Notes: generated by a model not told the origin, from the sequence alone. Positions 43,405 through 55,462 are shown, counted from the stretch's first letter. The stretch: 64,000 nt of DNA from Foetidibacter luteolus (GCF_009650435.1 NZ_VVIP01000043.1:273517-337516); one strand, 5' to 3'. Numbers and translations: made by a program.

Positions 43405-46400
43405 ATGCTTAAACCCTTAACACTACCGGCACTGCTGGTGCTTGTATCCGTATTTGCCTGCCCCGCTTTAGCACAGGAACGTATTAACAGCGGCGAACTG
43501 CTTGACAAAGGAGTTGCCCTTTACGAGGAACGCAAGTACAAAGAAGCCATCGCCCTTTTCAGTAAAATTTCCCGCAGCGATACCAATTACAGCCGGGCTT
43601 TGCATGAGCTTTCGTTAGCCAGTTACTCAGACAGTAATTTTACCGCCAGCAAAGCTTACGCTGAAGAAGGAATTAAGCGCTTTCCTGAGCAAAAAGACAA
43701 ATGGTATAACCTGCTGGCCAATACCCTGGATGAACTTGGCAAAAAGGATGAAGCCATTAAATACTACGAAGAAATAATAAAAATAAGTCCTTACAACTAC
43801 CTGGCCTGGTTTAACAAAGGGGTTACCCTTATGGGCGAAAAGAAATATACAGAAGCAAAGGCCTGCCTGCAGCAAACCGTTTTGATTAACCCTTACTATC
43901 CATCTGCCCACTACTTTTTGGGTGTGATTAACTTTGATGACGGACGTATGGCGCCCGCCATGCTTAACTTTACCACCGCTTTGCTGATAAACCCCGAGCA
44001 CAAGTATGCCGGCCGTATTACACGCTACCTTTCCAGCATAGCCAACGCGACAGATGATGTGGCTAAAAACACCGCCAAGCGCAAGGCTTTAAGCACAGAT
44101 GATTTTGAACTGCAGGAAGAAATACTGGCCAGTAAAGCGGCGCTTGACAGGGGCTACAAACTGCAAACCTCTCTTGAAGACCCTATTACCCGCCAGTTAC
44201 AGGTGTTGCTGGAAAAACTGGAATTTAACCCCGCGGATAAGGGCTTTACCATGCAGTATTATGTACCGTATTTTACCGCTCTTTACCAACAGGGAGACCT
44301 CAACAAAGCTGCCAACTATATGTTCAGCGGGCTGGATATAAAAGATGTTCAGTCTTTTGTAAAAAAGAATAAAAAAGAACTGCAGGCTTTTGCAGATAAA
44401 CTGGTTACCTACTTTAATGAAATTAAAGAAACCCAACTGGCTGATGCTGCTGCCCGTAAAACGGCCAAAACCCGCTTTTACTGGTCTGATAACTATGTTG
44501 CCGGTAAAGGCGAGTGGACCATAATTAACGATGAAAAGAAGTTTACCGGCCCCTGGGAGTTTTATCACAGTAATGGCGCATTAAAATCCAAAGGCATGCT
44601 GAATAACGAAGAGGGCAACGAAGGTGAATGGGTATTTTACTATAACAGCGGCCAGTTAAAGGAAAGATCGAATTTTAAAGCGGATAAGGCGGATGGTAAA
44701 AGTACGTCCTGGTTTGGCAACGGCATGCTTATGAGCGAAGACAATTATGCCGCCGGCGAACTGAACGGAGAATCGAGAGATTATTACTACAACGGCCTTT
44801 TGAAAAGGGTTACCCAATACAGTAATGGCAAAAAAACCGGAACTGAAAAAAGCTATACCCTGCGTGGAACTCTTGATTATGTGTACAACTACAAAGATGA
44901 TGTACAGGAAGGAGAGCAGTTGCACTATTATGTAAACGGGCGGTTGCTTAGCCGTACCATTTACAAGGATGGTAAGGCAAACGGGTTGTTTCAAAAATAT
45001 GAAAACAACGGTGTGCTTGTTATGGAAGGCAATTTTGTGGATGACCAGCAGGACGGCGCCTGGAAAGAATACTACTCAGATAAAACATTGCACAAGGAAT
45101 ATACTTATGTAAACGGCAAAATGCAGGGAGAATTTAGAGAATACCACCTCAATGGCAAACTGAGTGAAAAATCAACTTATGAAAATGGCCAATTGACAGG
45201 TAAATCTGAAGACTACACAGAGGATGGAAAACTGTTTACCGAAAGCACATTTCAGAAAGATCGCTTTAAAGAAATGAAGTTTTATGACTATGAAGGAAAA
45301 GTTATCGGTAGCAATGCATCCAGAAACGGGGGTGGTAACATTACTTATTACAACCAGGATGGCACAAAATCAAGCGAGTTTATTTTTACCAAAGAAGGCA
45401 TAAGGGATGGGGCTTTTAAAGGATATTATAAAAACGGCCAGGTTAAAATGAGCGGTATTTACAAACAGGGCCGCCTGCAGGGAGAACGTACACTTTACCA
45501 TAGCAACGGGGCATTATCTGAAAAGATAAATTTTGTACAGGATGAAGAAGATGGATGGTACGAATCTTACCATGATAATGGTAAACCCAGGTACCTGGGC
45601 TGGATGTCTGCAGACAAAAAAGAAGACAACCATATTGAATATGATTATGCAGGCAACAAACACGCCGAAACGTATTACAGCGATAATGAGCAGCATGGCT
45701 ATACTGCTTATTTTTATCCTAACGGAAAAAAAGACTACGAGCAACTGTTTACTTATGGCTGGTTAAAGCATATTACACAATTCGACTCTACCGGAAAAGA
45801 GGTGGCAGATATTGATATGCCCCAGGGAAAGGCTTCTTTTACATTTAAACATTTTAACGGTAAGGATTATCTGAAGGGCAGCTATGAAAATTATGCCTTG
45901 AACGGAAAATATGAGGCTTTCTTTTTTGACGGCAGCCTTAATACTTTGCAGTTCTACAAACAAGGTTACAGGGACAGCCTCTTTAAATCTTATTATTATG
46001 GCGGCCAACTGGAAGCAGAAGGACGTTATGCGGACGGCAACCCCGATGGGTTGTGGAAGCATTATTGGCCCAATGGCAAACTTGAGTACCAGGAAAACTA
46101 TATTTATGGGCAGCAGGATGGCGATTACCTGGTGTATAATGAAGATGGTACACTGGATAAGAAAATGCTGTATAAAAACAATATGCTACATGGCCCTTAC
46201 AGCATTTATGGGGATAACAACCAACTGGCGGTACAGCTTAACTACGAGTTTGACAGGCTGGTTAGCTATACTTACCAGGGTAAAGATGGCAATATGGTGG
46301 CGCCGATACCGGTTTTATACGGTACAGCCATGGTAACTGCCTACTATAAAAATGGCAACAAAAGCGCTGAAATGAATTTTGAAGACGGTGTTATAAACGG

Positions 46401-46698
46401 CATCCGTAAAATATATTTTACTAATGGCCAGCCTTATATTGATGGGACCAGGGCAGAGGGCAGGGAATCCGGCATTAAGAAAATTTATTTTACCAACGGC
46501 CAGTTAGAAAAAGAAGAAAACTACCTTGCCGGTAATAATCACGGCCTGCAAAAATATTATCATCCTAACGGCAAACTAAAAGCTGAAGAAAACTGGTATT
46601 TAGGTAAGCAGAATGGCCTGTGCAAATACTACGATGAAACCGGGAAGCTCAAGCAAACAAGGCTGTATTATTACAATATGTTGCTGGAAGTAAAATAA
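43405..46698 (+). CDS. TPR and MORN-repeat (YwqK-like) protein
   Basis: A 1097-residue exported protein (signal MLKPLTLPALLVLVSVFACPALAQ). Residues about 26-200 hold four to five TPR helix pairs (e.g. GVALYEERKYKEAIALFSKIS, YEEIIKISPYNYLAWFNKGVTLMG). From about 375 to the end run some 25 short MORN-like units of the form YY.NG.L...Y.NG...G, as in YwqK-type proteins. MORN units form extended beta hairpins; the function is unknown. It is followed 47 bp later by the DUF3857 gene on the same strand. Confidence 0.9.
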   Translation: MLKPLTLPALLVLVSVFACPALAQERINSGELLDKGVALYEERKYKEAIALFSKISRSDTNYSRALHELSLASYSDSNFTASKAYAEEGIKRFPEQKDKWYNLLANTLDELGKKDEAIKYYEEIIKISPYNYLAWFNKGVTLMGEKKYTEAKACLQQTVLINPYYPSAHYFLGVINFDDGRMAPAMLNFTTALLINPEHKYAGRITRYLSSIANATDDVAKNTAKRKALSTDDFELQEEILASKAALDRGYKLQTSLEDPITRQLQVLLEKLEFNPADKGFTMQYYVPYFTALYQQGDLNKAANYMFSGLDIKDVQSFVKKNKKELQAFADKLVTYFNEIKETQLADAAARKTAKTRFYWSDNYVAGKGEWTIINDEKKFTGPWEFYHSNGALKSKGMLNNEEGNEGEWVFYYNSGQLKERSNFKADKADGKSTSWFGNGMLMSEDNYAAGELNGESRDYYYNGLLKRVTQYSNGKKTGTEKSYTLRGTLDYVYNYKDDVQEGEQLHYYVNGRLLSRTIYKDGKANGLFQKYENNGVLVMEGNFVDDQQDGAWKEYYSDKTLHKEYTYVNGKMQGEFREYHLNGKLSEKSTYENGQLTGKSEDYTEDGKLFTESTFQKDRFKEMKFYDYEGKVIGSNASRNGGGNITYYNQDGTKSSEFIFTKEGIRDGAFKGYYKNGQVKMSGIYKQGRLQGERTLYHSNGALSEKINFVQDEEDGWYESYHDNGKPRYLGWMSADKKEDNHIEYDYAGNKHAETYYSDNEQHGYTAYFYPNGKKDYEQLFTYGWLKHITQFDSTGKEVADIDMPQGKASFTFKHFNGKDYLKGSYENYALNGKYEAFFFDGSLNTLQFYKQGYRDSLFKSYYYGGQLEAEGRYADGNPDGLWKHYWPNGKLEYQENYIYGQQDGDYLVYNEDGTLDKKMLYKNNMLHGPYSIYGDNNQLAVQLNYEFDRLVSYTYQGKDGNMVAPIPVLYGTAMVTAYYKNGNKSAEMNFEDGVINGIRKIYFTNGQPYIDGTRAEGRESGIKKIYFTNGQLEKEENYLAGNNHGLQKYYHPNGKLKAEENWYLGKQNGLCKYYDETGKLKQTRLYYYNMLLEVK

Positions 46699-46745
46699 AC
46701 CCCTTTGCCCAACGGCATTTAATTACATAAACAAACTCAACATAC

Positions 46746-48680
46746 ATGAAAACATTTGGTACGCTATGGATATTGATGGCGGCAGTGGTGGCCTGGCCTG
46801 CCCGGGCTTCTGCCCAAACCATCGAAGAGCTTGCCGCAAAATATCCCAACAATTATGCGGTATTCCTAAACTACAACCGCGATACCCGCATTTTCCTGAA
46901 AGACAATGTGCCACAGGCAGAGACCAAAGAATACATTGAAATTGCCGTGCTTGACGACAAAGCAAACGGCTTGTATAATAAATACAAAGTCTTTCATGGT
47001 TCCTTTGACGAACTGAAAGAACTGGAAGCCTATACCCGCTACCCGGATGGCAACCGTTATAAAAAGATAAATGTGCCGGAAATAAAAACCCAAAGCTCAC
47101 GGAGCAGCGGCGTTTTTTATGACGATGTAAAAGAATCCGCCTTCGATTTTTCCTCGCTTGTAAAAGGAGCTTATGCCGTTGTAAACAGTACGGAATACAA
47201 CAAAGACCCACACCTGCTTTCGCCTTTTTATTTTGCTTCTTACCTGCCGGTGGTAAACGCGAAATTCACTATCAGTTTTCCTTCTGACATGGAGATAAAA
47301 TACAACATCAGGAACGATGGGCAGCAAAAAATTAAGGTAAAGGAAGACAATAAGGGCAGGGAACATTCTTATGAATTTACAGCCAATGATGTAAAACACC
47401 TGGATCGTTTTGGCGATGCGCCCTCCATGTCTTATTACGAGCCTCATGTTATTGTGCAGATAGCATCTTATAAAAACGATAATGGAGAAAATGTAAACTA
47501 CCTGCGCAACCTGGATGACCTTTACCAATGGAATTACGCCTTTATCAAAAACCTTGACAATACCAAGGGCGAAACCATTAAGCACCTGGCAGATAGTTTA
47601 ACAGCCGGCATTACCACACCCAAAGAAAAAGCCAAGCGCATTTACCAGTGGGTGCAGCAGCATATTAAGTACGTGGCTTTTGAAGATGGGCTGGAGGGTT
47701 TTGTACCACGTAAGGCTGAAGCCGTATGCACACGCCGCTATGGCGATTGCAAGGATATGGCCAGCCTGCTTACCGCCATGATGCAATTGGCCGGTTTGGA
47801 TGCACACTTTACATGGATTGGCACCCGCCATATTCCTTACGATTATACCGAAGTATCGCTGCCCATAACGGATAACCACATGATATCTGCCGTAAAAATT
47901 GGCAGCGAGTGGATTTTCCTGGATGGCACCGATCCGGGTTGCATTTTTGGTTTGCCCAGCAATGCCATACAGGGCAAGCAGGCTTTAATTGCCATCAACG
48001 AAAAAGAATACAAGGTAGAGCGTGTTCCAGTAATTGAAAGCGATAAAAACGCGGTGGTTGACAGTACATTTATTTCCATTGCCGATAACGGCATCAAGGG
48101 CCGCAGCAGTGTATATTACCAGGGCTACTTTGCAACAGATATCAACAACGGCCTTATGTACCGGGATGCCAGGGATACCCGGGACTTTGTTAAAAGCCGC
48201 ATGGGCAAAGCCAGCAACAAATTCATACTGGGAGATTACACCATTAACAACAAGCAGGAAGATAAAAGCCTGGTAAACATACAAGCAGATTTCCATGTGC
48301 CAGATTACGGTAAAAAAGTTGCGGACGAACTGTACATTAACCTTAACCTGGAAAAGTTCTTTGCATCCTCAGTTATAGACACCGCCAAACGCAAAGTGGC
48401 CATGGAAAACGACTATCATTATGTTATTACCCAATACACCATACTGGATGTTCCGGAAACATACAAGGTAAATTACTTGCCCAAAAACTTCAATCTTAAG
48501 AACGATGCTGTATCATTCGATATACAGTATAGCGTGCAGGGAAACAAAATAATAGCAAAACAGGAAATAAGGAATAACTTCCTGCTAATGCAGCCAAAAG
48601 ACTTTGCTACCTGGAATAGTGCCATAAAAGAACTTCAGAATCAATACAAGGAACAGGTAGTTATTACAAAAAGCAATTAA
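46746..48680 (+). CDS. DUF3857/transglutaminase-like protein, apparently active core
   Basis: A 644-residue exported protein (signal MKTFGTLWILMAAVVAWPARASAQ). It carries a DUF3857 beta domain (about 40-250), then a transglutaminase-like core: catalytic Cys in YGDCKDMA near 335, His in DNHMISAV near 376 and Asp in LDGTDPG near 392. The C-terminal third is beta-rich. These proteins are common in Bacteroidota envelopes; their substrate is unknown. It is the first of two paralogues, with 19 bp to the next gene. Confidence 0.92.
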   Translation: MKTFGTLWILMAAVVAWPARASAQTIEELAAKYPNNYAVFLNYNRDTRIFLKDNVPQAETKEYIEIAVLDDKANGLYNKYKVFHGSFDELKELEAYTRYPDGNRYKKINVPEIKTQSSRSSGVFYDDVKESAFDFSSLVKGAYAVVNSTEYNKDPHLLSPFYFASYLPVVNAKFTISFPSDMEIKYNIRNDGQQKIKVKEDNKGREHSYEFTANDVKHLDRFGDAPSMSYYEPHVIVQIASYKNDNGENVNYLRNLDDLYQWNYAFIKNLDNTKGETIKHLADSLTAGITTPKEKAKRIYQWVQQHIKYVAFEDGLEGFVPRKAEAVCTRRYGDCKDMASLLTAMMQLAGLDAHFTWIGTRHIPYDYTEVSLPITDNHMISAVKIGSEWIFLDGTDPGCIFGLPSNAIQGKQALIAINEKEYKVERVPVIESDKNAVVDSTFISIADNGIKGRSSVYYQGYFATDINNGLMYRDARDTRDFVKSRMGKASNKFILGDYTINNKQEDKSLVNIQADFHVPDYGKKVADELYINLNLEKFFASSVIDTAKRKVAMENDYHYVITQYTILDVPETYKVNYLPKNFNLKNDAVSFDIQYSVQGNKIIAKQEIRNNFLLMQPKDFATWNSAIKELQNQYKEQVVITKSN

Positions 48681-48699
48681 ATTTTACAGATACAGTTGT

Positions 48700-50664
48700 A
48701 TGAGAAAATTAATTTTTACAGCGGCATGTTTGTTAGCAGCTTATGCCGTTAATGCCCAACGGTATACTTACAGTCCGCTTACACGCTGGCAGGAAAAACC
48801 AGTACTTCATAGCATTGCCGATTCTTTTAAAACCGAAAGCGCGGTAGCCATTCTTGATGAAAGAAAGATACACTACCGTAAAGAAGATAAAGACATGTTT
48901 GTCTACACCACCTATCACAAGATCATCAAGATAAACGATGATAAGGGTATAGAAATGTTCAATAAAATATATGTACCGGTATATTACAACGCCGCCATAC
49001 AGGATATAAAAGCCAGAACACTTACAGCCGGCGGCAAATTGTACACCTTAACAGAAGACAAGATCAAAGAAATTGAGGAAGATGAACGCAGATACAAACT
49101 CTTTGCCCTGGATGGCGTTGAAAAAGGCGCCGAGGTAGAGTACAGCTACAGCATTAAAAAACCACTAAGTGTTTTTGGAATAGAAATCTTCCAGGACGGC
49201 TCGCTGCCTGTTCAGGAGGCCGTATTTACCCTTATAGCTCCTAACCATTTAAAGTTTGATGCAAAAGGCTATAATGGTTTCAACGTAAGCGCAGATTCTG
49301 TTATTGGCGAAGAACGTTTTATTGACGGCAATGCCGCCAACATACCCACGCTGGAAGATGAAAAGTACAGCATGCGTGATAAATATCTTAAACGTGTGGA
49401 GTATAAACTAAGCTATAACCTTTCCAATAATTCTGACGTTAGGTTGTACACCTGGAAGGAGTTCGCCAAAAAAGCCTATGGCGTTTATACCACACGCACA
49501 CCCAAGGAGCAAAAAGCCGTGGATGGACTTTTCTCAAAAATGAAAATTGCAGATGGCGATGAAGCGCATACAATCCTGGCAGTAGAAGATTATGTAAAAA
49601 CCAATTTCAATATAGATAAAAAGCTTATCTCCGAAGATGGCGACGACCTGGAAAAAATCATCCGTACAAAAGCCTGTAACGATGGGGGCTCTCTGCGGCT
49701 GCTGACTGCCCTGTACGATAAATTAAACATTAACTACCAAATCGTCTTTGCTTCAAGCCGCGGAGATTATCCGCTGGATGAAGAGCTGGAAAACTGGAAC
49801 CGCATAGATGATATGCTGCTTTATTTTCCCGGTACCAAAAAATACATTTCCCCGGTTTCTGTAGAGCTTCGGTATCCCTACATTTCTCCCGTTCTTGCCG
49901 GGGGCAGGGGGCTGTTCCTAAAAACTCTTTCCATCGGCAACCTTAAAACGGCCATCGGTTCTTTTGGCGATATTGCTATGGAGCCTTTTGAAGAACACGC
50001 CATTAACCTGCAGGCCAGCCTGCGTTTTAATGAATCGCTGGATACCCTGCTCATTACCAGCAAGCAAATTTTAAAAGGTTATGGCGCTACCTCTTACCGC
50101 CCCATTTATGTATTTCTGCCTAAAGACAAACAGGACGAAGCCACCAAAGAAATTATTAAAAGCGTAGGTGGAGAAAGCACCGATGTTTCCAATATTAAAA
50201 TTGAAAACACCCTGCTGCCGGATTACTTCGACAATAAACCACTCATTATTGGCGGCGATATTAAAAGCGCCGATATGATGGAACGTGCAGGCAACAAAGT
50301 GCTGTTGAAAATTGGCGAAATAATCGGCCCCCAGGTGCAGATGTACCAGGAAAAACCCCGCCAGTTACCTGTAGAATTGCCTTATCCGCATGTGCTGCAA
50401 CGCACGGTACAATTGCAAATACCCGACGGTTACAGCATAAAAAACCTGAAAGATGCGGATATGGATATTTCCTATAAAGATGGCGATACAGTTACCATGG
50501 GTTTTACCAGCACGGCAAAGCAAAATGGCCAGCAGGTTGAAATTATCATTAACGAAACCTACCGCAATCTTACCTATCCGCTTTCGCAGTTTGAAGACTT
50601 TAAAAAAGTAATCAACGCGGCGGCAGATTTTAATAAAGTGGTATTTGTGCTGGAGAAAAAATAA
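48700..50664 (+). CDS. DUF3857/transglutaminase-like protein, catalytic His apparently lost
   Basis: A 654-residue paralogue of the previous gene product (signal MRKLIFTAACLLAAYAVNAQ). It has the same domain order, but the core reads KACNDGGSLRLLTALYDKL near 325: the Cys remains and the rest of the motif is altered. Where His should be, the sequence is NRIDDMLLYF. It probably lacks enzyme activity and may pair with the upstream active paralogue. A terminator follows. Confidence 0.9.
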   Translation: MRKLIFTAACLLAAYAVNAQRYTYSPLTRWQEKPVLHSIADSFKTESAVAILDERKIHYRKEDKDMFVYTTYHKIIKINDDKGIEMFNKIYVPVYYNAAIQDIKARTLTAGGKLYTLTEDKIKEIEEDERRYKLFALDGVEKGAEVEYSYSIKKPLSVFGIEIFQDGSLPVQEAVFTLIAPNHLKFDAKGYNGFNVSADSVIGEERFIDGNAANIPTLEDEKYSMRDKYLKRVEYKLSYNLSNNSDVRLYTWKEFAKKAYGVYTTRTPKEQKAVDGLFSKMKIADGDEAHTILAVEDYVKTNFNIDKKLISEDGDDLEKIIRTKACNDGGSLRLLTALYDKLNINYQIVFASSRGDYPLDEELENWNRIDDMLLYFPGTKKYISPVSVELRYPYISPVLAGGRGLFLKTLSIGNLKTAIGSFGDIAMEPFEEHAINLQASLRFNESLDTLLITSKQILKGYGATSYRPIYVFLPKDKQDEATKEIIKSVGGESTDVSNIKIENTLLPDYFDNKPLIIGGDIKSADMMERAGNKVLLKIGEIIGPQVQMYQEKPRQLPVELPYPHVLQRTVQLQIPDGYSIKNLKDADMDISYKDGDTVTMGFTSTAKQNGQQVEIIINETYRNLTYPLSQFEDFKKVINAAADFNKVVFVLEKK

Positions 50665-50683
50665 GTTGCCAGTTAAACGGTTT

Positions 50684-50712
50684 AAAAAGGCGCCCGGCGG
50701 GCGTCTTTTTTT
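50684..50712 (+). terminator. Terminator of the DUF3857 operon
   Basis: GGCGCCC-GGC-GGGCGTC stem (one G-T pair), with five A bases before and TTTTTTT after. Confidence 0.8.
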
Positions 50713-50726
50713 GTGACTACAGTTTA

Positions 50727-50845
50727 GGGCGCCCCCGCCAAAATACAGGGCGGGCCGGGCTATCCGCTGCAAGTCCTCACCACCTCCGCTAAGGCTGCGG
50801 TGGTTGCGGGCTTTCCGCTTCTATCCCTGGCGCGGTGGTGACGCT
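50727..50845. repeat. REP-B-related repeat (variant)
   Basis: Read on the minus strand: GCGCCAGGGATAGAAGCGGAAAGCCCGC, a CCACCGCAGCC...GGTGG hairpin, then TTGCAGCGGATAGCCCGGCCCGCCC. It has the GGGAT-GAAGCGGA-A-CCC head of REP-B but a different body. The 60255 fragment is closest to this variant. Confidence 0.65.
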
Positions 50846-50883
50846 TCGTAACATTCTGCCAGCCCGCTGCCGTTCAGCACATT

Positions 50884-50908
50884 AAAAAACCCCGGCAATG
50901 CCGGGGCC
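50884..50908 (-). terminator. Terminator of adk
   Basis: Read on the minus strand: GGCCCCGGCATTGCCGGGG followed by TTTTTTAAT, 33 bp after the adk stop. Confidence 0.82.
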
Positions 50909-50940
50909 TGTTGGTTGGTTTTGGTTTATAAAGAGAAACT

Positions 50941-51522
50941 TTAATTTTTCTTCCTTTTATCTATTTCGGTGCATAACGATGCAAAGATATCCTCTATATT
51001 GCCTTCTCCGTTAAGGTTTACCACTTTATCAAACTGGCTGTAATAAGCCGCAACCGGCAAGGTTTCTTTCTTGTACACATCCTGCCTCTTCTTTTGAACT
51101 TCCACATCCGCATCATCCAGCCTGCCGCTGGTCTTGGCACGGTTTACCAGCCGTTTAACCAGTTCATCCTCGTTTACCTGTAATGCCAGCACAACACCAA
51201 TAGAAGTCTTTTTCAGTTCCAGCAACCTGTCCAGCGCCTCCGCCTGTGCCACTGTGCGTGGAAAGCCGTCAAACAAAAAACCTTTGGCGCCGGGGTTGGC
51301 ATCCAGCGCTGCGCTTATCATGCCTATAACTACTTCATCCGGAACCAGTTGCCCCTTTTCAATCAGGCCCTTGGCCTCAAGGCCCAGGGGTGTTCCTTCT
51401 TTCATCTCTTTCCGCAACAAATCACCTGTGCTAAGGTGAATAAGACCGTATTTAGCTATTAAGTTTTCACTTTGCGTACCTTTACCACTACCCGGAGGGC
51501 CGAATAAAATAATATTGAACAT
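50941..51522 (-). CDS. adk: Adenylate kinase
   Basis: A 193-residue enzyme that converts ATP and AMP to two ADP. The P-loop GPPGSGKGTQ lies at 8-17, the AMP-binding LSTGDLLR at 35-42, and FDGFPRTVAQAEAL is near 83. The LID is short (RLVNRAKTSGRLDDAD), so this is the short form without a zinc finger. It is divergent from msrB. A hairpin lies in the shared upstream region. Confidence 0.97.
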   Translation of the reverse strand: MFNIILFGPPGSGKGTQSENLIAKYGLIHLSTGDLLRKEMKEGTPLGLEAKGLIEKGQLVPDEVVIGMISAALDANPGAKGFLFDGFPRTVAQAEALDRLLELKKTSIGVVLALQVNEDELVKRLVNRAKTSGRLDDADVEVQKKRQDVYKKETLPVAAYYSQFDKVVNLNGEGNIEDIFASLCTEIDKRKKN

Positions 51523-51593
51523 ATTGCTTGCTGTGATTAGGTGAGTGGCAAATATAGCAATCGCTTTTAAAAACCTTTAACAAATGGCCCCGC

Positions 51594-51625
51594 TTTTTGA
51601 GATTTGTTCACTCAAATCTCAAAAA
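51594..51625. other. 13-bp perfect hairpin in the adk-msrB divergent region
   Basis: TTTTTGAGATTTG-TTCACT-CAAATCTCAAAAA, perfect arms with a 6-base loop, 72 bp from adk and 69 bp from msrB. No gene ends here, so it is not a terminator of either; an operator or folded leader is possible. Confidence 0.55.
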
Positions 51626-51693
51626 TGAGTTAAACCATTCAAGCCTTTAAACCGTTAAACAACAATAACCGTATTTTTCTAAAACGTTTATAT

Positions 51694-52260
51694 ATGAAAT
51701 GGTTAAGCCTGCTATTTATCTATGCATTTGTAATACAGGGCTGTTATGCTCAAAACAATAAAAAACAAGATAAGAAGATGGAAAATACAGACAAAAACGC
51801 CAAAAGCACTGTTTATTCAAGAACAGATACCGCTAAAGTGGCCATCGCAGATGAGGAATGGAAAAAGATTTTGTCGCCCGAAGTTTATTATATAGCCCGT
51901 GAAAAGGGCACAGAGCGGCCATGGACAAGCAAGTTTGAAGACTTTAAAGAAGTGGGCACGTATTATTGTGCCGCCTGCGGCAACGCACTTTTTAAAAGCG
52001 ATACCAAGTTTGAGAGCGGCTGCGGCTGGCCCAGTTTTTACCAACCCATCAGCAAGGCGGCTATCATATACACGCCAGACAATACCCACGGCATGACAAG
52101 GACTGAAGTGCAGTGCGGCCGTTGCAAGGCCCACCTGGGGCATGTATTTGAAGATGGGCCGCCGCCAACCGGCCTGCGTTATTGCATTAACGGCGTAGTG
52201 CTTGATTTTGAGAAAGCGCAGGAAGCAGAAAAAAAGTACAACGAAGAAAATAAACAATAA
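51694..52260 (+). CDS. msrB: Peptide methionine (R)-S-oxide reductase, exported (MsrB)
   Basis: A 188-residue enzyme reducing R-methionine sulfoxide in proteins. It has an N-terminal lipoprotein-type signal (VIQGC, Cys17), so it acts outside the cytoplasm. Zinc is bound by Cys92/Cys95 and Cys141/Cys144, and the catalytic Cys164 is in RYCINGV. GCGWPSFYQPI (109-119) and the RCKAHLGHVF segment are diagnostic. The export signal is unusual; most MsrB enzymes are cytosolic. Confidence 0.95.
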   Translation: MKWLSLLFIYAFVIQGCYAQNNKKQDKKMENTDKNAKSTVYSRTDTAKVAIADEEWKKILSPEVYYIAREKGTERPWTSKFEDFKEVGTYYCAACGNALFKSDTKFESGCGWPSFYQPISKAAIIYTPDNTHGMTRTEVQCGRCKAHLGHVFEDGPPPTGLRYCINGVVLDFEKAQEAEKKYNEENKQ

Positions 52261-52261
52261 T

Positions 52262-52305
52262 AAAAAAACGGGGCTTCACTTTGCAAAGTGAAGCCCCGTT
52301 TTTTT
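52262..52305. terminator. Perfect 44-bp bidirectional terminator
   Basis: A perfect 22 + 22 bp palindrome: seven A, CGGGGCTTCACTTTG, its reverse complement, seven T. It separates convergent msrB and ferritin genes and can terminate both. Confidence 0.9.
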
Positions 52306-52312
52306 ATTCTAC

Positions 52313-52400
52313 CCTGCGGGAAAAGCCGCGTAGCGAACCCGGAAGTACAAGAGTGCGACGCAACGGAAGCTTAATACTTGTTCTTCTGCCGGGCTCATAA
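52313..52400 (-). repeat. REP-A type 2 copy (full)
   Basis: CCCTGCGGGAAAAGCCGCGTAGCGAACC...ACAAGAGTGCGACGCAACGGAAG...TTCTTCTGCCGGGCTCATAAAA, core at 52354-52363. It lies directly beyond the 44-bp terminator, so it precedes the ferritin 3' end. Confidence 0.8.
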
Positions 52401-52405
52401 AAATT

Positions 52406-52921
52406 CTAATGTCTTTTCTTTTCTCCCTGGTTGCGGAAGAGCATAATATCCCTGTCAAACAAATAAATACCGCCCTTGTCTTCGCCCACCAGTTCCAGCT
52501 TATCATTAAGCGTACGTGCCAGGTGTTCTTCTTCTATCTGCTCGTTTACATACCACTGTAAAAAATTGTGCGTTGCATAATCTTTTTCAGAAAGAGATAA
52601 ATGCACCAGCTCATTAATGCTTTCGGATACGCCTATTTCGTGTTTTAGAAATTCTTCAAAAACCCTTTTAAGAGAAATGAAAGTTATAATGGGCTGTTCA
52701 AGTTTGGGCACCACCGCAAAGCCGCCACGCTCGTTAATAAAGCGTATCAGTTTCAGCATGTGTACCCGCTCCTCATCAGACTGCGTATAAAAAAAGTTGG
52801 TAACACCGTCAAGGCCTGGCTGAATTTCTGCCCAGCTTGCCATGGCCAGGTAGGCCTGTGAGCTTTCCGCTTCAAGCTGAACCTGCTTGTTTAGCGCTTC
52901 CTGCATGGGTTTTGATAACAT
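52406..52921 (-). CDS. ftnA: Ferritin (non-heme)
   Basis: A 171-residue four-helix iron-storage protein. Ferroxidase-site residues are visible: Glu17 in the EAESSQAY helix, Glu50 and His53 in DEERVHM, a Glu in FEEFLKHE, and QWYVNEQIEEEHLA in the fourth helix. These oxidise and store iron, protecting against Fenton chemistry. It is monocistronic, with msrB convergent; both fit redox stress. Confidence 0.95.
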   Translation of the reverse strand: MLSKPMQEALNKQVQLEAESSQAYLAMASWAEIQPGLDGVTNFFYTQSDEERVHMLKLIRFINERGGFAVVPKLEQPIITFISLKRVFEEFLKHEIGVSESINELVHLSLSEKDYATHNFLQWYVNEQIEEEHLARTLNDKLELVGEDKGGIYLFDRDIMLFRNQGEKKRH

Positions 52922-52981
52922 AATGAATGGTTTTAGTGTTTCAAGATAGATAATTTAACGGTATAACAGAAGTATGGTGTT

Positions 52982-55248
<2,267 letters not shown>

Positions 55249-55353
55249 GGGGGTGCCCCAAGCTGCGCAAGGGGTCGGGCTTTCCGCTATTACTCCGCCG
55301 CAACATCCGGCACACAAGGCTTCAGCGGGGTAGCCGCTTCAATCCCTCACCCG
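55249..55353 (+). repeat. REP-B short-form copy
   Basis: GGGGGTGCCCCAAGCTGCGCAAGGGGTCGGGCTTTCCGCTATTACTCCG, then GGCACACAAGGCTTC and CGCTTCAATCCCTCACCCGG. It lacks the long middle module. Confidence 0.82.
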
Positions 55354-55462
55354 GTAGTGCAACAGGCTGCTTATTTTGTAAACATGCTGCACTCTCAATT
55401 TATTATTATGTTATGTTTTAATAAGAAAAAATTGGTAAATATGTACCCGCCAACTTTGTTGT

